Assembly (NCBI GenBank): GCA_900769885.1
Contig: CAAGIG010000037.1
Coordinates: 1 to 24,952 of the forward strand
Direction of reading: 5' to 3'
Length of the DNA stretch: 24,952 bases
From: Rikenellaceae bacterium
GTDB taxonomy: Bacteria > Bacteroidota > Bacteroidia > Bacteroidales > UBA932
Part shown: positions 8,122 through 15,453 of the stretch, one piece after another
Layout: every line of letters starts with the position of its first letter
Numbering within the stretch: position 1 is the stretch's first letter
Program-made: the position numbers and the translations under genes
The notes under the pieces: generated by a model
Told to the model about the DNA's origin: nothing
The model's input: only the letters and a program-made list of their open reading frames with translations
The model's database searches: none

Positions 8122-9375
8122 TTAATCTCTGCCGAAGACATCCCTGGTATAAACCTTATCCGAGACATCGTCCAACACATTATCATATCTGTTTGCAATA
8201 ATAGAGTCGCTCATCGATTTGAAACGCTCCAGGTCATTGACAATCTCACTTCCAAAGAAAGTTGTACCATTTTCAAGAGTCGGCTCATAAATAATAACAG
8301 TAGCCCCTTTGGCCTTCACCCTCTTGATAACCCCCTGAATCGAACTCTGACGGAAATTATCTGAGTTGGTTTTCATTGTCAATCGATAAACCCCTATCAC
8401 ACACTTCCTCTCACGCGATGCACTATACTCAACACCTTGATTATAATCATAATAACCGGTTAGTTGCAACACCCTGTCGGCAATAAAATCCTTCCTTGTC
8501 CTGTTACTGTCAACAATTGCCCTGACCAAATTCTGAGGCACATCCTCATAATTGGCAAGAAGTTGTTTTGTATCCTTTGGAAGACAATACCCGCCATATC
8601 CAAATGAAGGATTATTATAATGTGTCCCAATCCTCTCATCAGCACACACCCCCTCGATTATTTGACGAGTATTCAACCCTTTAAGTTCAGCATATGTATC
8701 CAATTCATTGAAATAGGAAACCCTGAGTGCCAGGAAAGTATTTGCAAAAAGCTTCACTGCCTCCGCCTCGGTAAATCCCATAAACAGAGTCTGAATCTCC
8801 TCTTTCAAAGCCCCATCCTTCAACAATTGTGCAAAAATCTCCCCCTTGCGGCACAACTCCTCATCACTCTCATCCACCCCGACTATAATTCTGCTGGGAT
8901 ACAAATTATCATACAAAGCCTTCGACTCTCTCAAAAATTCGGGACTGAAAATAATATTGTTGCAACCAAACTTTTGACGAACAGAGGCAGTATAACCGAC
9001 AGGAACCGTAGATTTTATCACAATCACAGCATCTGGAGAATATCTGAGAGCCTGTTCAATAACACTTTCAACAGCAGATGTATCAAAAAAACTCTTTGCC
9101 ACATCATAATTTGTAGGGGCTGCAACTATCACAAAATCAGCACCTGTATACCCTTGCTGAAAATCGGTGGTAGCTGTCAGATCCAGTTCCTTTTCAGCAA
9201 AATATTTTTCAATATGGTCGTCCTGAATCGGAGAAATCCTCTTATTGACCATATCCACCTTAGCAGATGAGATATCGACGGCTGTAACCCTGTTATGTTG
9301 GGCAAGAAGTGTCGCAATCGACAACCCTACATAACCGATTCCCGCTACCGTTATATTTAACTTAGAAGTCCCCAT
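8122..9375 (-). CDS. ugd: UDP-glucose 6-dehydrogenase
   Basis: NAD-dependent four-electron oxidation of UDP-glucose to UDP-glucuronate for capsule, LPS or other surface polysaccharides. The Rossmann motif is AGIGYVGLS. The segments KSTVPVGYT, IIFSPEFLRE and LFANTFLALRVSYFNELD closely follow E. coli Ugd, and the catalytic Cys lies in FGYGGYCLPKDTKQLL. The C-terminal domain includes KTNSDNFRQSSIQG and ends in VYTRDVFGRD. I use ATG 9375 (417 aa); a GTG two codons upstream (9381) is also possible. It is longer than E. coli Ugd (388 aa), partly through a Tyr-rich insert before the third domain. It starts 19 bp after nagB. Confidence 0.95.
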   Translation of the reverse strand: MGTSKLNITVAGIGYVGLSIATLLAQHNRVTAVDISSAKVDMVNKRISPIQDDHIEKYFAEKELDLTATTDFQQGYTGADFVIVAAPTNYDVAKSFFDTSAVESVIEQALRYSPDAVIVIKSTVPVGYTASVRQKFGCNNIIFSPEFLRESKALYDNLYPSRIIVGVDESDEELCRKGEIFAQLLKDGALKEEIQTLFMGFTEAEAVKLFANTFLALRVSYFNELDTYAELKGLNTRQIIEGVCADERIGTHYNNPSFGYGGYCLPKDTKQLLANYEDVPQNLVRAIVDSNRTRKDFIADRVLQLTGYYDYNQGVEYSASRERKCVIGVYRLTMKTNSDNFRQSSIQGVIKRVKAKGATVIIYEPTLENGTTFFGSEIVNDLERFKSMSDSIIANRYDNVLDDVSDKVYTRDVFGRD

Positions 9376-9394
9376 CTTCACAGAACAGAGTTAA

Positions 9395-10180
9395 CTACAA
9401 TGAGTATTTTTCTTTAAAATATTTATAAGTACCAACTTTGATTTCAGCACAAGCAGACTCATCACATACGATAATCCCTTCAGGATGCATCTGCAACGCA
9501 CTGATTGTCCACATATGATTCACCCCTTCTTCAATAGCGTGTCTGAGCGCCCTCGCCTTATTGTGTCCATTACAAATAATCAGCACCTCTTTTGCACTCA
9601 TAACAGTAGCGACCCCCACAGTCAAAGCCCTCTTGGGAACAAGATCCACATTATTGTCAAAAAATCTGCTGTTTGCAATAATTGTATCATTATTCAAAGT
9701 TGCAATATGGGTCCTCGAAGATAATGAGGTACCAGGTTCATTGAAAGCAATATGCCCATCAGGACCAATTCCTCCAAGGAAAAGATCAATTCCTCCAATT
9801 TCAGCAATTGCCTTCTCATATTGAATACACTCCTGTTCCAAAGAATCTGCATTGCCATTCAAAATATGGACATTCTCCTTCTTTATATCAATGTGATTGA
9901 AGAAATTGTTCCACATAAACGAGTGGTAACTCTCAGGATGCTCCTCAGGAAGTCCAACATACTCATCCATATTGAAAGTGACAACATTGGCAAAAGAGAC
10001 TTTTCCCTGATGATTCATACTGATAAGTTCCCTGTACATTCCCAGAGGAGACGAACCTGTAGGACAACCCAAAACAAATGGATTTTCAGGAGTAGGCTGC
10101 TTCTCATTAATCTTCTTCACAACATACTCTGCCGCCCATCTGGACACCTTTGTATAATCATCTAAAATAACAACTTTCAT
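9395..10180 (-). CDS. nagB: Glucosamine-6-phosphate deaminase
   Basis: 261 aa. Converts glucosamine-6-phosphate to fructose-6-phosphate and ammonia, controlling amino-sugar flow between catabolism and wall synthesis. Residues equivalent to the E. coli NagB active site are all present: Asp72 in FNMDEYVGLP, and Asp141, His143 and Glu148 in GPDGHIAFNEP. The phosphate loop CPTGSSP and the NHMWTISALQMHP segment are also conserved. It overlaps the stop of the preceding small gene by one base (TAATG), so translational coupling is likely. No nagA accompanies it, and its place in an envelope-precursor operon suggests housekeeping rather than chitin-type catabolism. Confidence 0.97.
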   Translation of the reverse strand: MKVVILDDYTKVSRWAAEYVVKKINEKQPTPENPFVLGCPTGSSPLGMYRELISMNHQGKVSFANVVTFNMDEYVGLPEEHPESYHSFMWNNFFNHIDIKKENVHILNGNADSLEQECIQYEKAIAEIGGIDLFLGGIGPDGHIAFNEPGTSLSSRTHIATLNNDTIIANSRFFDNNVDLVPKRALTVGVATVMSAKEVLIICNGHNKARALRHAIEEGVNHMWTISALQMHPEGIIVCDESACAEIKVGTYKYFKEKYSL

Positions 10181-10524
10181 TATTTCTTCAATTTTGACGC
10201 AAAACCACCAATAAGGGCAAGATACTTCACGACCGCCTCCAACTCATCAAGTGTTTTTGCTATATTATTAATACTCTTTACTTTATCTCTGATCAACTTC
10301 GACACTTCCACCAAACGGGCAGTAACACTGTCCAACTGTTTCAGCAAATCCTTTTCAGTTTGTTCAATCAAAACCCTCTCTGCCTGTCTCAAAGCCAAAG
10401 CAGACTCCTCAAGCAATTCCCTCTCCGAATCGGTCAAACCGTGGGCTGTCCGGTCACAATCCACCGCCTCCAATGCCTTCTGAATCTGAGCCAAAGTCTT
10501 TATATTTTCTTCACCGCCAAGCAT
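10180..10524 (-). CDS. Small helical protein of unknown function
   Basis: 114 aa, not recognised. It is charged and heptad-like: residues ~8-95 look like one or two long amphipathic helices (LLEESALALRQAERVLIEQ, DLLKQLDSVTARLVEV). The end is hydrophobic and basic (AVVKYLALIGGFASKLKK), which might dock on a membrane or partner. There is no signal peptide, so it is probably cytoplasmic. Its first 25 bases overlap the end of the upstream lipoprotein-like gene, and its stop overlaps the nagB start by one base. Such tight packing on both sides suggests a real, co-translated gene. It may work with the upstream protein, which is also all-helical. Confidence 0.75.
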   Translation of the reverse strand: MLGGEENIKTLAQIQKALEAVDCDRTAHGLTDSERELLEESALALRQAERVLIEQTEKDLLKQLDSVTARLVEVSKLIRDKVKSINNIAKTLDELEAVVKYLALIGGFASKLKK

Positions 10525-11414
10525 ATATCATAAGTAAGTTTTGTCAGTTCCAATATATCGTCTGTAATATCGATTTCTTGTTTTTGACTAAGTTTTTCGA
10601 CAATTTTATGATGAGCATTCTTAAAAGAGCGCAACGCCCTCACCGAAGCATTCCTCACCTCATTTATCGCCAGGGACTTCTCTCTAAGAATCAAATACTC
10701 ATTGTAATACTCCACCGGAGGAACCTGTCCCAACCTCTCCATTTCATACAAAAACGCTTTGAAATTGTTTTCAAGACCCTCCTTCTCATTTTGAATCAGT
10801 GCATCCATCTTCTCATTCTTCAAAATGGAAATCAAAGTATCACAACACTCCGCCACCAAAGAATCTCCGAGAGTCATAAATTCCTTCAAAAACTCAAACT
10901 GCTTTCCTTTGGTCAGATTCTCCGCAAGATAACCGAGAGTTTTCCCACTAAGTTTGGAAATTCCCACCGGCAATTGCTCATCCACCAAGATGTTATAACT
11001 GATTATAACAGAGTCGATATTGTTTCCGATTCCTCTGAATTCCCTGCCTATAGCCTCGCTTCTTTCGTCACTAGCAAGACTCCTGACGGCCCTAATATAA
11101 CTGCTGAGAACATTGACATAAGTATCTGCCTTTGCAGCCCTTTTTTCACCCTCAACTTTTGCCTTTGCCAAAGCATCAAGTTCCTCAATCCGGTTCTCGG
11201 GTGTTCCGAGTGAAGCTGTATAGAAAATTCCCCTTTGAACTCTGATATGGTTCAAAGAATGAAAAATTGCAGACGGAACATTTACCATCGTATCACTTTT
11301 GATGGTAAGAGCCTCTATTGAAGAGATTTGGGACTCAGAAAGAACAGAGCAACCTTGCGAAATGGCCACACAGAGAAAAAAGGAAAACAAAAAAACGACT
11401 GCCTTTTTCACCAT
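10500..11414 (-). CDS. Helical exported protein, possible lipoprotein, unknown function
   Basis: 304 aa, family not recognised. The N-terminus MVKKAVVFLFSFFLCVAISQGC is an export signal. Cys22 could be lipidated, but the -3 residue is Ser, so the lipobox is poor and cleavage by signal peptidase I is also possible. The mature part is almost entirely helical and charged, without enzyme motifs (for example LDALAKAKVEGEKRAAKAD, LEELEK-type stretches, SFKNAHHKIVEKLSQKQ). Its ATG directly abuts the stop of the glutaminyl cyclase gene (TAGATG), and its 3' end overlaps the next small gene by 25 bases. The three are surely co-transcribed. A periplasmic scaffold or binding role is only a guess. Confidence 0.78.
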   Translation of the reverse strand: MVKKAVVFLFSFFLCVAISQGCSVLSESQISSIEALTIKSDTMVNVPSAIFHSLNHIRVQRGIFYTASLGTPENRIEELDALAKAKVEGEKRAAKADTYVNVLSSYIRAVRSLASDERSEAIGREFRGIGNNIDSVIISYNILVDEQLPVGISKLSGKTLGYLAENLTKGKQFEFLKEFMTLGDSLVAECCDTLISILKNEKMDALIQNEKEGLENNFKAFLYEMERLGQVPPVEYYNEYLILREKSLAINEVRNASVRALRSFKNAHHKIVEKLSQKQEIDITDDILELTKLTYDICLAVKKI

Positions 11415-12200
11415 CTACTTCTCAATTAAAGCTATTTCATACAATTTAGGCCAATACTTCCCTGTAAGATAGATAGTTCCATCCTCCGGATTATACGCAA
11501 TACCATTCAGCACATCGACATACGAATTGCGATACTGCGACTCGAGCAAACCGTTGCAATCAACTCTCCCCTCGACATTTCCAGTATTGGGATCTATAAT
11601 CAGAATATAATCGAGTCCATAAATATTTGCCCATATTTTACCATTGATATACTCCAATTCGTTGAGATAAGAAATTTCACGACCGTTCAATCTCACAGTA
11701 ATCTTCTTTGTCTGAAGGAATGTAACGGGATCCCTGAAAGAAATAACAGATGTACCATCACTCATAATCAGAGAGTTGCCATCGGTAGTCAAACCCCATC
11801 CTTCTCCTGTATATCTGAATTGGGCAATAAGGTCAAAGGTATTTATATCATAGACAAAACAAGTTTCCTCGTACCAGGTAAGAACATATAACCTGTTTTC
11901 AATGGCACAAGAACCCTCCACAAAGAATTCCGCAGGAAAATCGAGTCTCGACTCAATATTCCCTGTATTCAAATCAACCTTCCTGAATGAAGAACTTCCA
12001 TATTGCCCTGTACTCTCATACAAAGCACCTTCGTGGAAGAAAAGCCCTTGAGTGTAGCCCGAAACATCGTGAGGAAAACTCTCCTTGACTTTTAACCTAT
12101 AGTCCTTGAAACTTTGACCATAAGAGACTGCTCCTGTTGTGCATAACAGCAACAGAACAAACGAAACTGCCCTAAATAAACTTTTCTTCCTTCTACCCAT
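11415..12200 (-). CDS. Glutaminyl-peptide cyclotransferase (glutamine cyclotransferase family)
   Basis: 261 aa. Cyclises N-terminal Gln to pyroglutamate on exported proteins in the periplasm. The beta-propeller family is recognised by HDVSGYTQGLFF, YESTGQYGSSSFRKVDL, GEGWGLTTDG, LNELEYINGKIWANIY and GIAYNPEDGTIYLTGKYWP. The signal peptide (LLLLCTTGAVSYG) would be cut before QSFKDY, leaving Gln at +1. That fits the 'Q-rule' reported for Bacteroidota signal peptidase I substrates, so this enzyme may be its own substrate. It begins 25 bp after pyrG and is immediately followed by the helical exported protein. Confidence 0.92.
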   Translation of the reverse strand: MGRRKKSLFRAVSFVLLLLCTTGAVSYGQSFKDYRLKVKESFPHDVSGYTQGLFFHEGALYESTGQYGSSSFRKVDLNTGNIESRLDFPAEFFVEGSCAIENRLYVLTWYEETCFVYDINTFDLIAQFRYTGEGWGLTTDGNSLIMSDGTSVISFRDPVTFLQTKKITVRLNGREISYLNELEYINGKIWANIYGLDYILIIDPNTGNVEGRVDCNGLLESQYRNSYVDVLNGIAYNPEDGTIYLTGKYWPKLYEIALIEK

Positions 12201-12225
12201 CCAAGAAATTGTTTAAGTGTAAATA

Positions 12226-13848
12226 CTACCTTTTATCTCTCAAATCGTTGTGAGCCATTGCTGCTTTGATGAAAGCCACAAATACTGGTTGAGGATTTTC
12301 GGGAGTACTCTTATATTCAGGGTGGAATTGAACACCGATGAAGAATGGATGGCTAGGCACCTCTACGATCTCTGCAAGACCGGTCTCGGGATTTCTGCCA
12401 CTGATATTCATTCCTGCCTGAATCAGAGCCTCTGCATATTCATTATTCAATTCATAGCGATGTCTGTGTCTTTCGCTGATAATTGTATTTCCATAAATTG
12501 AGTATGCAAGAGTTCCCTTTTCCAACTCACATTTATAAGCACCCAAACGCATTGTACCACCTTTAATGGTTGTAGTCTTCTGGTCTGCCATCAAGTCGAT
12601 AACTGCATTTGCAGCATTGGTTTCAACCTCACGTGATGTAGCATCCTGAATTCCCAACACATTGCGTGCATATTCTATTACTGCCATTTGCATACCAAGA
12701 CAGATTCCAAAGAAAGGAACTCCGTTTTCACGAGCATATTTGATTGCTTTAATCTTTCCTTCAAGACCTCTTTCTCCAAATCCGGGAGCCACAAGGATAC
12801 CATCCATTTCAGATAGTTTTTCAGAAAGATTTTCATCAGTAATATATTCACTATGAACAGGGACAATTTTGACTTTGCATCTGTTTACAGTACCTGCGTG
12901 GATAAATGCCTCAAGAATAGATTTATATGCATCCTGAAGCTCAACATATTTACCAACAAGTGCTATTTTCAGATTTTTAACAGGAGAAGATAGTCTGTCA
13001 AGGAATTCTTCCCATTTTGTAAGGTCTGGTTCAGGCAAATTATTCAATTGCAATTTTCTCATAACTATCTCATCGAGCTTTTCCTCTTTCATCATAATAG
13101 GAACTCGATAGATGGTATCAGCATCGATAGACTGGATAACTCCACCAGGTTTGATATTGCAGAACAATGCCAATTTCTTTCTAACATCTGCAGGAAGCTG
13201 ATGCTCTGTTCTACAAACAAGAACATCGGGCTGAACACCATTCTGTTGCAACATCTTAACTGAGTGCTGGGTAGGTTTGGTCTTCAATTCTCCTGCTGCG
13301 TTCAAATATGGAACAAGTGTCAAGTGAACAACAACACAATCTTCATCGGGAAGTTCCCATTGCAACTGACGTACAGCCTCTACAAAAGGAAGTGACTCGA
13401 TATCTCCGACTGTTCCTCCGATCTCGGTAATTACAACATCGTAGTTACCACTCTTTCCGAGAAGCAACATTCTTCTTTTGATTTCATCGGTAATATGAGG
13501 AATAATCTGAACAGTTTTGCCCAAATATGCCCCCTGACGCTCTTTGTCAATTACAGTTCTATATATTTTTCCGGTAGTGACATTATTTGCCTTACTGGTA
13601 AAAGTATCCAAAAATCTTTCATAGTGACCAAGGTCAAGGTCGGTTTCTGCCCCGTCCTCTGTAACAAAACACTCTCCGTGTTCGTATGGATTCAATGTAC
13701 CCGGATCGACATTCAGATAAGGGTCAAATTTTTGAATGGTTACACGTAAATTCCTGGCACGTAGAAGTTTTGCCAATGATGCTGAAATGATACCTTTTCC
13801 TAAAGATGATGTTACGCCACCCGTAACGAATATATATTTTACTGACAT
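12226..13848 (-). CDS. pyrG: CTP synthase
   Basis: ATP-dependent amination of UTP to CTP using glutamine. The N-terminal synthetase domain starts KYIFVTGGVTSSLGKG and contains FDPYLNVDPGTL and GECFVTEDGAETDLDLGHYERF. The C-terminal class I glutamine amidotransferase domain has the nucleophile in FFGICLGMQM and His/Glu in GVQFHPEYKS. From ATG 13848 the protein is 540 aa, close to E. coli PyrG (545). A TTG start at 13878 would add ten non-conserved residues and would sit on the -7 box, so I rejected it. It is the first gene of a nine-gene minus operon. CTP supply fits the lipid and sugar-nucleotide genes downstream. Confidence 0.98.
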   Translation of the reverse strand: MSVKYIFVTGGVTSSLGKGIISASLAKLLRARNLRVTIQKFDPYLNVDPGTLNPYEHGECFVTEDGAETDLDLGHYERFLDTFTSKANNVTTGKIYRTVIDKERQGAYLGKTVQIIPHITDEIKRRMLLLGKSGNYDVVITEIGGTVGDIESLPFVEAVRQLQWELPDEDCVVVHLTLVPYLNAAGELKTKPTQHSVKMLQQNGVQPDVLVCRTEHQLPADVRKKLALFCNIKPGGVIQSIDADTIYRVPIMMKEEKLDEIVMRKLQLNNLPEPDLTKWEEFLDRLSSPVKNLKIALVGKYVELQDAYKSILEAFIHAGTVNRCKVKIVPVHSEYITDENLSEKLSEMDGILVAPGFGERGLEGKIKAIKYARENGVPFFGICLGMQMAVIEYARNVLGIQDATSREVETNAANAVIDLMADQKTTTIKGGTMRLGAYKCELEKGTLAYSIYGNTIISERHRHRYELNNEYAEALIQAGMNISGRNPETGLAEIVEVPSHPFFIGVQFHPEYKSTPENPQPVFVAFIKAAMAHNDLRDKR

Positions 13849-13875
13849 AGTTGTGATATTTACCTTACGGGGGTA

Positions 13876-13907
13876 CAAAGTTAAATCAAAAAAACTATCT
13901 TTGCAAG
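13876..13907 (-). promoter_or_regulatory. Promoter of the pyrG operon
   Basis: Read on the minus strand: CTTG (13904-13907), a 20-bp spacer, then TAACTTTG (13876-13883), a perfect TAnnTTTG box. The expected start of transcription is near 13869, about 20 nt before the pyrG ATG. No other promoter-sized gap exists down to 5198, so this may drive all nine genes. Confidence 0.65.
13896..13903 (+). promoter_or_regulatory. -7 box of the thioesterase/reductase operon
   Basis: TATCTTTG is a perfect TAnnTTTG match 24 bp before ATG 13928. No good TTTG is visible at -33. It lies inside the spacer of the pyrG promoter on the other strand, so the two polymerases would compete for the same DNA. A purine-rich AAGAAGG about 6 nt before the ATG looks like a ribosome-binding site. 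Confidence 0.5.
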
Positions 13908-13927
13908 ATATTTATAAGAAGGTTTGA

Positions 13928-14674
13928 ATGAAAAGTCTAACAAAAAAATTTATTGTCGACACTTCCAAAGCAGATTGCCTCAAACGATATCTACCACAAG
14001 CGTTTATGGCTGATGCTCAGGAAATTGCGCATAATCACGCTACCGCCATAGGCTTTGGATACAAAGATATGATTGACTCTAACATAGCCTGGGTCCTTTC
14101 AAGATTGAAAATGCGCTATCTCCGTGCTCCACAATGGGATGAAGAGGTTGCACTCACCACCTGGCACAAAGGTCGTGACGGCATTTTTTCATTAAGGGAC
14201 TTCCAAATTCACGATGCCAAAAGTGGAGAATTGCTGATTGAAGCGACCAGTTCCTGGCTGATTATTGACCTTGCTTCCCGCAGAATGATGCGTGCTGACC
14301 ACGCATTGGGAGAAAAGGGACTCCACACAACATTTGAACAAGATGCAATTGCAGAGCCTTGTCAAAAGATTGCTATTCCAAAAGAGCCCGCACCCGAATT
14401 CTGCCGCACAGTCAAAGTTATGTATTCGGATATTGATTTGAACCAGCACACAAACAATACCAGATATATGCTTTGGGCGATCGATTCCATTCCTGCAGAG
14501 ATTCTTCAAAAGAGAGAAATTGACGAATGTCAGATAAACTTCAATATGGAGTCCAAACTTTCTGATGAGATAACCATAAACACCTCGGAATTGAATCCCG
14601 ACACATTCTATGTTGAAGGCGTCTCAACAAATGGCAAAAATATTTTTCAGGTAACTATTAAACTTAAACAATAA
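13928..14674 (+). CDS. Acyl-ACP thioesterase
   Basis: 248 aa double-hotdog enzyme of the FatA/FatB type, hydrolysing acyl-ACP to free fatty acid in the cytoplasm. The catalytic segment VMYSDIDLNQHTNNTRY contains Asp170, Asn172 and His174, matching the D-x-N-x-H pattern of plant FatB. The first hotdog contains WVLSRLKMRYLRAPQWDEEV and the RDF and SSWLIID segments typical of Bacteroides homologues. It is the first gene of a plus-strand run and ends 5 bp before the steroid-reductase-like gene. Whether it serves lipid turnover alone or is linked to the reductases is unclear. Confidence 0.93.
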   Translation: MKSLTKKFIVDTSKADCLKRYLPQAFMADAQEIAHNHATAIGFGYKDMIDSNIAWVLSRLKMRYLRAPQWDEEVALTTWHKGRDGIFSLRDFQIHDAKSGELLIEATSSWLIIDLASRRMMRADHALGEKGLHTTFEQDAIAEPCQKIAIPKEPAPEFCRTVKVMYSDIDLNQHTNNTRYMLWAIDSIPAEILQKREIDECQINFNMESKLSDEITINTSELNPDTFYVEGVSTNGKNIFQVTIKLKQ

Positions 14675-14679
14675 CCGAG

Positions 14680-15450
14680 ATGATGAATCATACATTTTAT
14701 ACCACTTTTTTGAACGCAATGGTAATTATTGCCGTTTTCGTTTTTATCGCATTGCAATACTTTAAAGCGGGATACGGATATTTGAGAACCTCCAAATGGG
14801 GACCTTCGATAAATAACAAATTAGGATGGGTAATAATGGAAGTCCCTGTTTTCATTGCTATGCTTTGGGGCTTCATCTTTACCAAAAGTTACACAAACAT
14901 TGCAGTATCTGTAATGACTGCATTGATGCTTATCCACTATTTCCAGCGTTCTCTGGTATTTCCATTCCTTATGAAAGGAAAGAGTCAAATCCCTGTGGCA
15001 ATCGTGGCAATGGGAGCTGTTTTCAATCTTTCAAACGCCTATATGCAGGGGGGATGGCTTTTCCATTTTGCCCCAGAAGGATTGTACACTATTGAATGGC
15101 TAAAAACTCCACAATTCATTATAGGTACTATCATCTTCATTTTCGGTATGGTGGTAAACCTTCATTCAGACTACATTATCAGACATTTGCGTAAACCCGG
15201 GGATACCAGACACTACATCCCTAAAGGTGGAATGTTCAAATATGTTTCCTCTGCAAACTACTTTGGTGAGTTTACAGAATGGTTGGGATTTGCAATATTG
15301 ACCTGGTCATACCCCGGAGCTATTTTCTGCTTGTGGACATTTGCAAACCTGGCTCCCAGAGCAGGTTCACTATACGAAAAATACACTGAAGAATTTGGAG
15401 AAGAATTCACCAAACTCAAAAGAAAAAGAATTATACCATTTATATACTAA
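14680..15450 (+). CDS. Steroid 5-alpha-reductase family membrane protein (SRD5A-like)
   Basis: 256 aa, about six to seven membrane segments. The family reduces the delta-4 double bond of 3-oxo-steroids using NADPH. The C-terminal half is very close to the animal enzymes: YIPKGGMFKYVSSANYFGE, EWLGFA, and a YEKYTEEF...KRIIPFIY ending. Glu54 (IMEVPVF) and Tyr87 (HYFQRS) align with Glu57 and Tyr91 of human SRD5A2, the substrate-site pair. Length equals the mammalian enzymes. It sits 3 bp upstream of an old-yellow-enzyme-type reductase. In gut Bacteroidales such 5AR/5BR pairs are linked to isoallolithocholic acid formation (known from the literature; here inferred). A membrane-lipid substrate remains possible. 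ATG 14680 is followed by a second ATG. Confidence 0.9.
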   Translation: MMNHTFYTTFLNAMVIIAVFVFIALQYFKAGYGYLRTSKWGPSINNKLGWVIMEVPVFIAMLWGFIFTKSYTNIAVSVMTALMLIHYFQRSLVFPFLMKGKSQIPVAIVAMGAVFNLSNAYMQGGWLFHFAPEGLYTIEWLKTPQFIIGTIIFIFGMVVNLHSDYIIRHLRKPGDTRHYIPKGGMFKYVSSANYFGEFTEWLGFAILTWSYPGAIFCLWTFANLAPRAGSLYEKYTEEFGEEFTKLKRKRIIPFIY

Positions 15451-15453
15451 TAT

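Noticed and set aside
8620..9270. 216-codon plus frame antisense to ugd
   Set aside because: ugd is unmistakable on the other strand, and the antisense protein has no recognisable features.
10473..11213. 246-codon plus frame antisense to the exported helical protein
   Set aside because: The minus gene has a signal peptide and perfect operon spacing; the antisense frame starts inside the next gene and has no promoter.
13849..13878. TTG start adding ten residues to pyrG
   Set aside because: The conserved CTP synthase N-terminus begins at ATG 13848, and the TTG overlaps the promoter's -7 box.
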